A program made the translations under genes and the position numbers. Shown in pieces: positions 37,054 to 48,330 of a DNA stretch of 64,000 bases; within the stretch, counting starts at the first letter, position 1; each line of letters starts with the position of its first letter. The DNA comes from Chaetomium olivaceum (Eukaryota; Ascomycota; Sordariomycetes; Sordariales; Chaetomiaceae). The stretch is taken from assembly GCA_039881045.1 (NCBI GenBank), contig JAYWVB010000034.1:186001-250000 (forward strand), in the 5' to 3' direction. The notes under the pieces were generated by a model that was given only the letters and a program-made list of their open reading frames with translations, made no database searches and was not told the origin of the DNA.

Positions 37054-39212
37054 ATGTTCCCGGATAAAGCACCCCGACATGTTCAATTATCCGGACTGTC
37101 CTTCGTTTGTGACATCTGCGGCCAGAAGCTCGACGTGTATCAGCCGTTGATTGCATGTAAGTTTGCGCGCTCCAACCCTCCAGATTACCTTACCTTGGGT
37201 ATCTTACTAGGTATGCTGAAGTTGTGAACCATGCTAACCAGTTCTTCTGACTCGTTCTAGTGGCGGGAAACGGGAGCTCGTCCGCCTTTCAGACAGGCTT
37301 CATACACCCTTTCAAAGCGAACGAGGAACTATACCAACCAAGGATACATCACAGGGCTTGGTTTGGCCCCTGGGAGCTTTGCAGATGGGATAGCATTTCC
37401 TGCAACAAGGCGAATGGCCGATCCCGACCCGGATGTGCCCTCCACCCAGATTGTCTCCAAGTCTTCATGCGCAACTGCACGGCCCGCGACCCACTAGACA
37501 GCCTCTGGCAGACGTGTGCATGGCGCCGTGTGCCCTGGATTGGCGCCGCCGTCCCGGAGATACGGCTACTTCCTAGGCCTGACTGGCATTTTCAAGACGC
37601 CTTTCTCTCGTGCGCTGCAAGCTGTGGGCTGAAAGGGCTAGATACTCTTCCGCAGGTAGTTATCGGAACTATCATGGAGTATCTCCCCGAGATGACTGCT
37701 TCTGGCGCTGCGTTACCACCATGTACATGGCAAAGACCTTGTCTATGACCATCGAACAAGCTCTCCGCATCGTCCCCCTGAGCTGGCTTGTCTCATGGGA
37801 GCGCGGCAGCCCGCCTAAAGTGTCTCCCGAGGAAGGGGTGGGTGGCCTTCCGCGGTTCATTCGCTTTACAATCGACCGCGACGGGATGAGCAAGTTCGAG
37901 CGGATGGCAGAACGGCCGCAGTTTACTCGAGAGCGGTTCGATGACAAGGCATTTTTGGTTGAGCGCGATGACGCGTTTGGGGCCAGCCTGGCCATGTTTC
38001 GGGTGGGTGGTGAACCGACTTCCACAATGAACTCTACCCCGACATCCGAACCATTACTAACAAGCAACAGAATGGTCTCCTCTTACTGTCCTTACTCGAT
38101 GATTTCGAAGAATACAAGTTACCGGTCTGGGACACGCCAACACCGCCCGATCTCGCACGCTGTCTTGTCAAGCCGGAGAATCCCATATCTATGCTCCGCT
38201 ACCATAGCATCGATTTAGCCGCCGTTACAGGCATTACCTTCTTCATTTTCGGTCAAGGAATACTTGGGGCGCACGGCCACTCTCGAGATCGGCCCTGTGC
38301 GATGGTCACCTACCAACCCCTGAAAGACACAATCCGGAACCTGGACACCTGGGGTTCTTGGGTCTATGTTCCTCTACCGCCCGGAGACACAGTTGTGAGC
38401 TGCGGCCCGCTGGTGAACCGAGACCTCCAATCAGAGGAACAATCCGACGGGTATTCCTCGCCGCTTTCTGGTACACTCCTAATCCCCCACGGCGTTTCCT
38501 TTCGGAGTCAATCGGCCTGCAAGCTAACGAGGAAAAGATCAGGATGCGTCTGTCCGGGGAAACAATCGTTGGCCGGTATATTGACCGAGACGACCGCGAA
38601 ACCAGCGACCCAAAAAGCCCAGAGCGTTACGCCTTCTTCGTCAACAGGCTTGAACACCCTCCAAAAAGTCTGCTGTACAGCACGGGCCTCGGCTGGCCGA
38701 AAGCCCGTATATCCATCATCACCACATACAGCGAGCAGGGTCAAGATGGCACATTTGAAGAGCCCTGGTACTACCCGCCGGCCCACAACTCTGAAAGGTA
38801 CCACATGCACTCCACACACCTCTGGAAAACATCCGACAGGTCCGCGTGTTTTATCGCGGGAACGGTTCCTGCAAGGGCATGCTTGTCGATTACGACGACG
38901 GCGGGCAGCGGGCCGTTGGCCAGTGCCGGCTACACGTAGACGCGTCTGACACTTTCAAAAGGCCTTCGCGTTGCCTTTCTGAATTTGGCGGACACCCCGG
39001 AGTCCCCGACAAAGGAAGTCTACGTCCTGTTTGATGGGTTGCCCCCTGCGGATAACCCGCAGTTGAATAACTGGCGGTATTATAAGATGAGAGGGACACT
39101 GGACTTCTGGTTTGGTGCATACCAAGAATACGTGGCAGTGCGAGGGGGCAAAGAAATTCCTCAATTGGATTTGTGGGAAAACTTACCAAAGGCAGAACAT
39201 ACGGAAGGATAG
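37054..39212 (+). pseudogene. Fungal-specific protein gene with four frame breaks
   Basis: Starts at ATG 37054 with a Cys-x2-Cys segment (SFVCDICGQKLDVYQP). Two introns are clear: 37157-37260 (GTAAGT...TTCTAG) and 38003-38070 (GTGGGT...CAACAG). The protein resembles a family frequent in Pezizomycotina, with QTGFIHPFKA, RAWFGPWELCRWDSI, WGSWVYVPLPPGD and, near the C terminus, GGQRAVGQCRLHVD; I do not know its function. The frame breaks at the C4 run 37685-37688, at about 38460-38472, at about 38815-38822, and at the A4 run 38957-38960. With conserved motifs on both sides of each break, either repeated sequence errors or a fairly recent pseudogene could explain this; four hits in one gene make true decay more plausible than elsewhere. 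Confidence 0.6.
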
Positions 39213-39819
39213 CTGAGACAAGTTAGCACCAGTAAGTAGTACGCGTGACAAATGAAGATATTCTGGCGACGCCATCATGAGATTTTCCGACTCATTCGCC
39301 ATGAGAATGCCATGCTGTGGTCAAGACTCGGGGCGAGGGATAACACTCGTCCAAAAAAGAAAACTATACTCGTCCAAAAAGTTCCAAAGTAACGTTGTCT
39401 CGAATGTCAAAGAAAGCAAACAGAACAGAGCCAGCGAGTACATCAAGGCAAAATCGCCCGAATAGGTAATAAAAGAAAAGTGAGCAAAGCGATTCTTTTT
39501 CCGCTGCCGGACACGATGCAAGAAAATGAAAATGCCCGTCCGACCTTTCCCGCCCATTGGTGGAGAGTTCGAGATCTGGCAATGGCGGGGAAATTGCCAG
39601 CTGACAGCAGCTGATTACGGAGATTTGCTGAGTGCCGATAGCCAAAGGCCACAGGCACGAGGCGCAAAATCCTTCGTTCAAATATCCAACCTCGACTGTC
39701 AACAACGCAACGCAACGCACTCACCAGTCACAATCGGCAATCTTGAACCCCCCTCATCCCCCCCTGTAATAACACGCTCAATCGACAAGAAACAAGAAAG
39801 GCATCGCAAGAGGCCCAAG
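39213..39819. other. Promoter/5' UTR region of the FAR1-like gene
   Basis: The frame of the FAR1-like gene is open back to 39526, but the composition before 39820 is not protein-like, so I treat it as leader. No other gene seen. Confidence 0.5.
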
Positions 39820-40830
39820 ATGGCACAACAAGGCCAGCCGCATCTGCAAATGCAGCAGATGCAATACACGTACCAAATTGCACCTCCACCGCAACACCAG
39901 GTACAGAGTGTTCAAAATGTCCAACATGTGCAGCGCCAGCCAGTGCAGCAACAAGTGCAACCACAATTGCAACAACAACCACAGCAGCAACAGCAGATGC
40001 AACCCCAAATGCAAGCTCCGCCGCAACAACAAATGCAACAACCACACCAACCGCAACAGGGCCAACCGGGCGGTCAGCCACAGCAGCGCCCCAATTTCCA
40101 AATGGCCCTCCAACCCCCGCCACAGGACCGCTTGTATAACACCTGGGACGACCTCCGCGAAGACGTCAAGGCCTTTGCCAAGTCGCAGGGCTACGCCGTG
40201 GTCATCGTGTCCTCGCTCAACCGCGACGCCGAGGGCCAGTACCGCCGCTACAACCTGTGCTGCGGCAAGGGCGGCAAGAACTACACCTCGCACAGCAAAG
40301 GCCTCCGCAACACGCGCTCTGCCAAAACGGGCTGCCCGATGCGGATGAAGGCCATCCAGGAGAAGGCGTACCCCTACAACGACAAGTGGCACGTCATTGT
40401 GCAGTGCGCCGAGCACAACCACGAGCCCTTCACGGGCGGGCCCGGCGCCAACGCCCCCTCGCAGTTCCGCAAGATCGAGAACGACGGCATGCGCTGGCTC
40501 ATGATCATGCACCGCGAGGCCCAGTGCAACCTGCGCCAGCTGACCATCGGCATTCGTCTCTCCTTTGGCGACAAGTACCAGTATGTCAAGAAGAGCGATG
40601 TGCGCAACATGTTGGCCAAGATCAAGCGCGACGAGGAGCGCAAGGCAGCGGCTACTGCTGCTGCTCAGGGCCTGCCGAGTAACGCTCCATATACCTTGAT
40701 CCCGCAGTCGCATCTACCGCCGCCCCCGGCCCCGCCCGCCCAGCCCATCGAGCGGATGCCCCAGCTGCCTGCCGACATGCAGGTGCCCGATCCGGACATG
40801 GAGACGGATGACGATGGTGATGAGTTGTGA
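39820..40830 (+). CDS. FAR1-like zinc-finger transcription regulator
   Basis: The ATG at 39820 (AAGATGG) is chosen over the Met at 39526 because of its context and because the Gln-rich N terminus begins there; the product has 336 residues. Residues about 1-95 are Gln/Pro-rich. Next comes a FAR1/WRKY-GCM1-type domain (about 105-205): TWDDLREDVKAFAKSQGYAV, CCGKGG, the SAKTGCPMRM motif and a closing CAEHNHEP, the Cys2-His-x-His zinc set. FAR1 domains derive from Mutator-like transposases and bind DNA. A helical segment (FRKIENDGMRWLMIMHREAQ) and an acidic C terminus follow. A domesticated regulator acting in the nucleus is the likely role; the targets are unknown. Confidence 0.8.
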   Translation: MAQQGQPHLQMQQMQYTYQIAPPPQHQVQSVQNVQHVQRQPVQQQVQPQLQQQPQQQQQMQPQMQAPPQQQMQQPHQPQQGQPGGQPQQRPNFQMALQPPPQDRLYNTWDDLREDVKAFAKSQGYAVVIVSSLNRDAEGQYRRYNLCCGKGGKNYTSHSKGLRNTRSAKTGCPMRMKAIQEKAYPYNDKWHVIVQCAEHNHEPFTGGPGANAPSQFRKIENDGMRWLMIMHREAQCNLRQLTIGIRLSFGDKYQYVKKSDVRNMLAKIKRDEERKAAATAAAQGLPSNAPYTLIPQSHLPPPPAPPAQPIERMPQLPADMQVPDPDMETDDDGDEL

Positions 40831-41554
40831 AGGGAGTGTTGTGCGGTGAGTGTAAGTTTGTTGGACCTCATTAATGTGGAGATGGTGCCGGAGATGGCGG
40901 TTATTCGAGTGGGTTAAGGTTGGCTGCCGGGGTTAGAGCTGGCCACACGATATGTAATTATTAGCTTTGTAATGTTGAGGGGCATTTCTGCTCCCTTGAG
41001 ATGGGCAATCAGATTAGTCCCTAAGGTAGTTTAGGCCACACCGAGGGAATAGAGTCCAGTACCGGGCTGAACCCATAATGAATAGGTCCCTAAAACATCA
41101 TGTCGGCAATGAAATCGGTTGGTACTAACCTAACAGTGTGGCCAGGGAGTTGGAGAGTGTACAGTCAAAGTACAGTCAAAGTACAAACATGTGGAAGCAC
41201 CGTTCAGGCTCGAACCAAACTGAAATCATGACAACCGGCGTAGATTGATGAGCTCGCACGACCCTTCCAAGGAAAACCTACTTGAATCCAAGTTAATGAG
41301 TGCTCCCAAACAAATCCAAAGTACAACAAGAAAATCCCCACCGAAAGCAACAGACAGAGAAGAGACACCCAACCTCCTCCCAGGATATCAACCACTCCTC
41401 TTCACAGCCGAGGGACCGCTCTAGGCCCTTCTTTCTCCCTACCCGCCTCACGTATGTAAAGTGTCAAGTAATCTCGTTTCAAAACGTCCACAACCAACCC
41501 CCTCTCCCCTCTCCTCCCCCCCTAACCAACAACCCAAACCCAACTCCCAACCCT
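40831..41554. other. Convergent intergenic spacer
   Basis: 3' region between the FAR1-like (+) and C2H2 (-) genes. No gene seen. Confidence 0.55.
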
Positions 41555-41634
41555 TCAAGTCTCACCGCCCCCCACCACCCGCCGCACCATCACCATCTCC
41601 CTCACCAGAACCAGAACCAGGGCCAGAACCATCC

Positions 41635-41668
<34 letters not shown>

Positions 41669-43105
41669 TTTCGACCTCGCCCCCGCCCCGGCCCCGGCCC
41701 CAGCACAAGTCTTGAGATGCCTCCTCAGGTTGTCCGCGCGCATCTCGCGCCCGCAGCGGGGGCACGACGCCTGCTCCTTCCAGTAGATGCGGTTGCTGCG
41801 CACCTCGGGCAGGTCAGCGTGGCAGGTGCGCACGTGCCGCGCGAGGTCCTTGAACTCGGCGCCGCCGCGGAAGCTCTGGCAGTACGGGCACTCCTGGGGC
41901 CGCGTGTGGTTGTTGGTGTGTTTTCTGTTTTTGGTGGAGAAGAGAGGGGCGGGGAGGTGGTTAGCGTTTGGGGTTGTTTGTGAGGTTGGAAGGTTGGGAG
42001 GTTGGAGGTTGGGAGGAGAAAAGGGATGGGAAAGGGGGGGAAAGGGAAAGGAAAGGCGGGCGGAAAGGGATATAGAAGAGCGTGGAGCGAGGGAAAGTGA
42101 AGAGGGGAAAGGGGGCGGCGGAAAAAGGGGGGGGGGGGGACTGAAAATGGGGCTCTCACCGGAGCTGGCACTTGAGCTTAAACACTTTCTTCTTGCTCTT
42201 ACACCCCGGGTACTCGCAGCGGAACGGCCCACGGCCGCGGGTCGAGGAGGAGTCGCTGTCCTGGTCAGAATGCGGTGTCTCTGGTGTTGCTCCTGGGTTT
42301 TCAAAGGAAATCGAGGGGCTCGAAGGAGTGTTAAAGGAAACGGAACAGTCCGAAGGTGCCGGTGTCATAATTTCGGGGCTAGAAGCCAAGGATGAAGATG
42401 CTGCAGTGCCATGGGAGAAGATGGTGCCAACGCCACCGGTAGAGGCCTGCTGCAACGCAATACGGGAGAAGTCGTGGGGAAGCGAGGGACTGATGGAAAG
42501 CTGGTCGTATCCGCTCTCCGGAGGGGTTCCATCCATGGTGCGAGTCGTGTTTCGATGGACCTAATTTTCCAAGACGTGGCTGACCGTGGGGAGAGCCACT
42601 GGAAACATGGGTGCACTGGGGATGAAATCTCCTGCTGGAGAGCAGGGGTCGACTTCCGGATAAGTGGCCGGAAGGTTGGGGGCATCGGCAAGCCCTGTGC
42701 CGTAGTATCCAACCTGTCCGAGCTGGTGATTCTCCAGAGATGCCCCCAAGAAAGGGGTGCCAAAGTCAGCGCCCGGGACCTGGCCGGAAAAGTCCATTAT
42801 AAAGGCGTTGGGCTGGAGCATGAGCTGCTGCGGGTCCACAGTGGCCTCTCCAACTTGAGGAGCCAGATATTGGGCATGCTGGCCGCCCGACAAGTCCGAT
42901 TGCACGCCTCCTTGTGCATTCATCTCGAACCATGCCGAGACGCTCGCCTCCCGCCCGGAGGGGAAGTATGGGCCAATCTCGGTGCCCTCAACGTCGTCAT
43001 CCCACCACTGTGCGTCCGGCGGGTGCCTTTGTGGCCCCCACGTTAGCTCCATGGCCATCAAAGCGTTCTTTGGGCTTGGTAGACTTACAAGGGGAGTCCG
43101 ACCAT
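41555..43105 (-). CDS. C2H2 zinc-finger protein with an in-frame TAG
   Basis: Exons 43105-43089, 43026-42160 and 41924-41555, joined by GTAAGT...CACAAAG and GTGAGA...AAACAG introns (62 and 235 nt), give 418 codons in one frame. The finger region spans the second intron: CEYPGCKSKKKVFKLKCQLR continues as KHTNNHTRPQECPYC, then ARHVRTCH, CPRCGREM and RRHLKTC. An in-frame TAG at 42563-42561 splits the protein. After it, ATG 42536 lies in a strong context (CACCATGG) and could start a 286-residue product retaining all fingers. So either the stop is an error or mutation, or translation starts at 42536 and the upstream frame is separate. The Ala run from the CAG/CTG repeat lies just after the fingers. 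Likely a nuclear regulator. Confidence 0.68.
41638..41667. repeat. (CAG)10 microsatellite in coding sequence
   Basis: Ten CAG units on the + strand; read on the minus strand they encode the poly-Ala run after the C2H2 fingers. Likely length-polymorphic. Confidence 0.85.
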
Positions 43106-44196
43106 CCTCGACACCTTGCGTCAGCTCCACAGAGCGGCGAGACAACGGCTGACAAGTGAACCAAGGGCGTGGTAGGGCAGGGTTCTTGCGGGCCGAGCGG
43201 ACTATCGTCTCCACCAAGAGGATGTCAGGAACGGGAGGTTTGATAGATTTGGATCACCGCCGGTGTGACAGTGGTGTCGTGGTAGTTACTCGATGGGGAC
43301 ACAAGAGAGCTGGAACAATGCCGCACCTCACCTCGTGTGGAGTGGGAGGACCGCACGCACTGGCCACAGCGGCAATTGTCGCTCTCAAATATCCTAAACC
43401 CGTTTGAGACTCGTCAATGTGCTCCTCGCTCGCAAATGGGAGGGGGAGAGGGTCTTAGACCCTCAGGAGCTGCCTGGCCGGGCCCGCGGTTGAGTTGCAA
43501 ACGCCGCGGGCGAAGGAGAAGCCAGCCTGAGACCGGAGAGCCTCGCCAAGACAAGACGCAGTGAGGCCCTCCATGAGGCCCGCCATTTGAGGCCCACTGC
43601 AGGTCGAGGGCGCGATCATAGACAAGGATTCCATTGGTTAGCGGGACCCTCACCCCCTTTTCCTGGACCAACCAGCGATCGGGGGTGGGAGGCAGTCTGG
43701 CAGACTCGCCGAGAGCCCAAAGCCGTTGGAACACGTTGGAACTGTTTAAAAGCCCGAACGGTCTCAAGGGTGTGTCCGTTGGGCTTTCTGATTGCTTCGG
43801 CGGTCAACCGGGACGTCCTCACAAGCAGCAGCTACCCAGAGAGCCTTGTACGCTTCTGTCTGCCTCTGGGTCCCCGGCCGGGCCGCTGTCGGTGTCACCC
43901 ACCACACGGTCACTCTCTGTGCAGAGACCAGGCTGCCTCATGGCAAAGCATTGAGGATGGAAAGAACCAACAATCAAGGAAAGGCATCATTCCTGTCCAG
44001 ATGATTGCCTATAAGGACCCGATGTTGGCGGTTTGTGGTAGGCGATCGGCGCACAGCCAAACATTGAATTCCTGATTCAATCTGATCTAGTTACCCGCTC
44101 CTAGGTTGCTCCAAATCTCCATTTTCCCCGCTTCCTTGGCTTTTCTGAATTTCTTTTTGTCTGGTCGGCTCGTCAGCCGCAGCGATCAGCCTCGAC
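43106..44196. other. Divergent intergenic region
   Basis: Upstream of the C2H2 (-) and deaminase (+) genes. No convincing gene. Confidence 0.55.
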
Positions 44197-46139
44197 ATGT
44201 CTGATCCGGTACCCCTTCCCCCAAGCCTCAGGAAGCGGTTCTACGAGCCCGTCGTCTTGCTGGATGCCCTCAGGGGGGTCTACAGAAGAGACAAGAGCCT
44301 CGCAGAGCCCGACCTAGAAAATAGCACGGGCAAGTCTCCGAAGCAGACCTACTTTTGTTTTCTCAACAAGCTTAGCCAGATATGCGACAGCCAAAAGGAG
44401 GATTTCGGCAAGACTGTCAGCGCCATTGTAATTCTTGAGCCAGGCACCATCGAGTACCGCTTAGCGTCGAATAAGCGGGATAACCGTGAACTAGACACCG
44501 CCAAGGAATACCTGACCGAGATTCTGAACGTCCTCGGCCATGTCACGGACGAACAAATCAATGACAAGGCGTTTGTGACTACCGTCTCGTCTGGGATTCT
44601 GCGCAAAGTCCTCGCCTTCAATCGCGCTCGAATCGAGGTGTATCTGGACGATCTGGTTGAGACAGCTGGAGATCAACTCGGTTTCTGCATTAAATCTGCT
44701 GCCGGCAGCGAGACGGCGGACGGTGAGCAGCCTTGATCCCGTAGGGCGGCGATCATCCCCTATGCCGGTTCTGATTATCACATCCAGGCAAATCCGTTGC
44801 CGAAGCTCTGGACAGTCTCCGTCCACACATCCAGGCGGCCAGGGGCGCTTCACAGCTGAGCAATTATGAGTGTAAGTACTTAAACCCCAAGTTTTCATAG
44901 AAAAAAAGACGATAACCACTTACACGCTTGAAAGTTGTCCGCCATACCGAAGCCCTCCTCCAGACTCTCCACCTGCACTACGAGCCCACCCTCGAAGACT
45001 ACATGAAGCAAAAGACCCGTGGCGACAACAACGTGGACGACAGCCCCTGGAACGATGTCCGGCACGCACTCGGCCGGCTCCTCTCCTACTTCATCGCCAT
45101 CAAAGTACTCATCACAGCCCGCAAGTACTGGCCACGCCTCTTCGTGGACTTTGAAGTCACACACATTCCCTCCAGCCAGCCCCAAGCCGACCCGCCCGAC
45201 ATCCGGCGCAACGCAGCCGGCATCATCAGCCGCATGTCGCGCAGCAAGGAGATCGCCGACGCCTACCAGAGCCACGCAAAACACCTACAAGCCCACAACC
45301 TGGACGAGCGCATCCGCACTCGCGTCAAGCCGGGGCGCTTCCGGCCCATCGTCCACGCCGAGGTCAATCTCCTCGCCTCCGTCCTCGCCTCCCAAGACGA
45401 AGCCGAGCACGAGGGGGAGGACCCCCTGCGCTTTTTTAACGAGGCCGAATTCGGCTGCTACATTGGCAGCAGCAAGCCGACCTGCCTGCTCTGCCACGCG
45501 TACTTCCTCGCGCACCCCTCCAAGGTCGGCTGCCGCGAGTCGCACGGCAACCTGTATGTCAACTGGCGCGCTCCGGACGTGTTTAAGGAGGACGGGCCGG
45601 CGGCCGCCAAGAAGCGGTGTGATATCCTCGAGGTGATGGTGAAGGAGGTGCGGAGTGAGACGACGCGCGCGATAAAGGACCGCTCGTATACCCGCCGCAA
45701 GCATGATTCGTGGGATACGCCAACCAATCCGCTGTGGAGTACGACTGTGGGTGGGAGCCTGGGGAGGGGAGGCGGGGAGGATGAGTTGGCGAGTCAGTTT
45801 GGGCAGGTCAGTTTGGATAGTAGGAGGTCTGTGAGGAGCGGACTGGATATGGCGTCCGTGAGGAGCGGCGGGAGGCGGCCGGCTAAAGCCAGAAGCATTG
45901 ATATGTCGTCTACCCTGGGGCAGGTCAACGAGGATACGTCTTCGATGAGGGCTTGGAGCGAGGAGGGATCACGGGAGACGACGCCTAATGCCCGGGATAC
46001 TATTGCGGAGGACGAGCAGGGATCGCGGAAGACCACCCCTAAGGCTCGGAAGATCATTGAGGAAGACGAGGAGGAGGAGGAGGAGGAGGGGAGGAAGATG
46101 ACGAGGATGACGAGGATGGCGAGGATGGCGGGGGGGTGA
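44197..46139 (+). CDS. OTT_1508-like deaminase-superfamily protein
   Basis: Three exons, 44197-44722, 44788-44871 and 44935-46139 (introns 65 and 63 nt, GTGAGC and GTAAGT donors), give 604 residues without any frame break. The N-terminal half is helical. The deaminase fold carries the zinc motifs: HAEVNLLASVL (His ligand and catalytic Glu) and, about 35 residues on, KPTCLLCHAYF (Cys-x2-Cys). These match the OTT_1508-like branch of nucleic-acid/nucleotide deaminases that is expanded in filamentous fungi. Substrate and role are unproven in this family. The C-terminal 140 residues are low-complexity, with degenerate Arg-Glu-Thr-Thr-Pro repeats and a Glu run from GAG repeats. Confidence 0.82.
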
Positions 46140-46376
46140 AACTATAAGCGGATAGGTATGTTCTACTATGGTTCGGCCGCCAGTATCTTTCTTCTCTGTC
46201 TTGTTTGTGCATGTCAGTTACGATATCAGCACGAGGGAATTAGCATGATTTGAACATTACCACGTCTAGCTCCTGAGGGCTGTCGTATCCACGCCTGTAT
46301 GGTGTTGAATCAACCCGGCAAGCAGCGTCTATGATTCTAATCTATCCGCTCCCAGCTCTAACCACCTACCAACCCC

Positions 46377-47183
46377 TCAAGCGCCATCTACGACCAACTT
46401 CCCATGCCTGACCGCATCTGCCACCTGCCTCAACCACCAGACATGTATCCTCACATCATCCGTCAGCTCCGGATGGAAGCTGGTCCCAAACACATTCCCC
46501 TGCCTCACCGCCACGATATCCCCTTCCCCTCTCCCTCGGCCGCCTGCCCCGGCCCCTTACAAACGCCCAGCACCTCGACCTTGCCCTCTTTCCCGCCCTC
46601 CGAAATAACCTCCTCCACGACCGGCGCCCGGATAAACACAGCCCTGAACGGCTCCGCGCCCTCCCCGAGAAAAGCCAAGTCCAGCCCAGCCACAAAGCTC
46701 TGCATCTGCGTGCCATACCTGTTCCGCAGCACCCTCACATCCAAACCCCCAATCTGTTCCTGCCCACCCTGCTTTGTCGCGGCCGCTTGTTCGGCGAGCA
46801 TGACCAGCCCGGCGCAGGTGCCCCAGACCGGTTTGTGTTGCACCCTGTTTTTATCGGGTTAGTATACTTTTTTTTCAAGCAGACAGAAAATGGCTGAAGG
46901 TAGGTAGGTGGGTAAGAGGGGATACAGACTTGACAAACTCCCGCAGCGGGTCGAGCAGGCCCAGGCGGCGGGCCACGATGGCCATGGTGGTGGACTCACC
47001 GCCGGGTATGATGAGGGCGTCGCATTGGGCGAGCTGGGGCGCGGTGCGGACTTCGGTGAAGGTGAAGCGGGTGTTATCGGGGGTCTGGATGTGGGCGGTG
47101 GCTTTGCGGAGTAGGTTGAGGTGCTCAACCACGCCGCCTTGGAGGGCGAGGACGCCGACGGCGATGAATTGGGTTTTGGTCAT
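46377..47183 (-). CDS. pdx-2: Pyridoxal 5'-phosphate synthase glutaminase subunit
   Basis: Class-I glutamine amidotransferase partner of PDX1 (SNO in yeast), supplying ammonia for vitamin B6 synthesis. Exons 47183-46930 and 46844-46377 with an 85-nt intron (GTCTGT...AAACAG). Motifs: VGVLALQGGVVEH, the oxyanion strip IIPGGESTT, the nucleophile GTCAGLV, and the His-Glu pair TSFHPEL. One base is missing in the C4 run 46520-46523 (plus strand), between EGEG and GDIVAV; with it the gene is exactly 241 codons. Given full conservation on both sides, it is probably a functional gene misread. It is divergent from pdx-1 across 1.15 kb. Confidence 0.93.
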
Positions 47184-48330
47184 GGTGTTTTGGTGTTTTG
47201 GTTTTTTGGTCTTTTGGTCTTTTTTTCCCAGGGGTTTTGGAGTAGGGATTGGAGGAGTGAAAATGAATTCGTTAAGTCAAGTCTGCCATCTGCCAAGCGT
47301 AATATGATTATGAGTAGTGGTGTTTCTCTCAACTCCGGTTGGCCGTGTGGGGGTATCGAGGTATCTCGGCGCTGTCAGCTGCTTATCGAGTCACACGGCT
47401 TGTCAAACCACTAATCAACGCAGTTATCAAGGTCACAGAGTGAGAAAGGGCGTGCGGAATGTGGCGGTTAAGGGCGGCACAATGACCAATTGAATTAAAA
47501 TGCCTCGCCACTCAATTCACTTTCCGACGACATCGGCACGCCCAGAGGGGCAGGCGAGTGGGAGAGAAGAAAAAAACACGCGTTCGGTTCCCCTCCGCTG
47601 GTAAACGGCACTGTGCTCTGCCCTTGACGTTGCAACGGCGGTGGAAATAAAGTTAGCACTGTCAAGGGTTTTCGAGATCGCCCCACGGTGAGACATCTCC
47701 ACATGCGTCTGACTGCTGCGGTTTCCGGAAGGGCGTGAGGCTGCAATCACGGTCAATTGAGAAACATGATACCCGAAATGGCATCTAGTATTCCAATTGT
47801 TTGTACTTGTAGCGGGTCGGTGGTGAAAAGAGACGAACCCCACGAAAAGTTTAAGAATTACTCAACGGTCAGGAAGGTCCACCCCAATCGCGCAATCTGG
47901 AGCCCCGCCATCGGCTCGCGGGGGTTTCGGTAAACCCGCTCTTGCAGCGCCTGTCAAATGCCGCCGTTCCTGGTCAAGCTCCGATTCGGAGGCGGGGCAC
48001 GTGCAAGGGGATTCGAGAATTGCCCGGGATTCCAGACCTTGACAGTGCAGCCACACTGTGCCTTTCTTGTCTCCTCTTATCCCACCTGGGCGGTCATCGA
48101 GGGGTCACGGTTTGACTGACTCACGCAACGTGCTCTTTAAAAAGTGGATTCTCGAACCGTCAAACTTTTGAGAGCATCACTACTCTTAGTTTATTATTCA
48201 GTGTTTTTGAGAACCTTATCCCCAATCTCTCTACGAAACTCTCACACTCCCCTCGAACAAAACCCTCACTCAACTTCCATTGAACCTCGGTAAAAACTCC
48301 TAAAAAAAGAAGACATAAATCGAATTCAAA
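47184..48330. promoter_or_regulatory. Shared divergent promoter of pdx-2 and pdx-1
   Basis: No coding sequence. The intergenic DNA separates the two subunit genes head to head, as SNO/SNZ pairs often are. A TGACTCA site lies at 48117-48123, 208 bp before the pdx-1 ATG. Confidence 0.75.
48117..48123. promoter_or_regulatory. Gcn4/CPC1-type site TGACTCA
   Basis: Exact match to the near-palindromic core bound by Gcn4/CPC1 (bZIP). In yeast, SNZ1/SNO1 respond to amino-acid starvation through Gcn4, so a CPC1 link is plausible; here it is inferred from one motif. Confidence 0.5.

Noticed and set aside
39778..40713. 311-codon antisense frame rich in Leu and Val
   Set aside because: Mirror of the FAR1-like coding strand with Gln-rich codons; no family-like motif.
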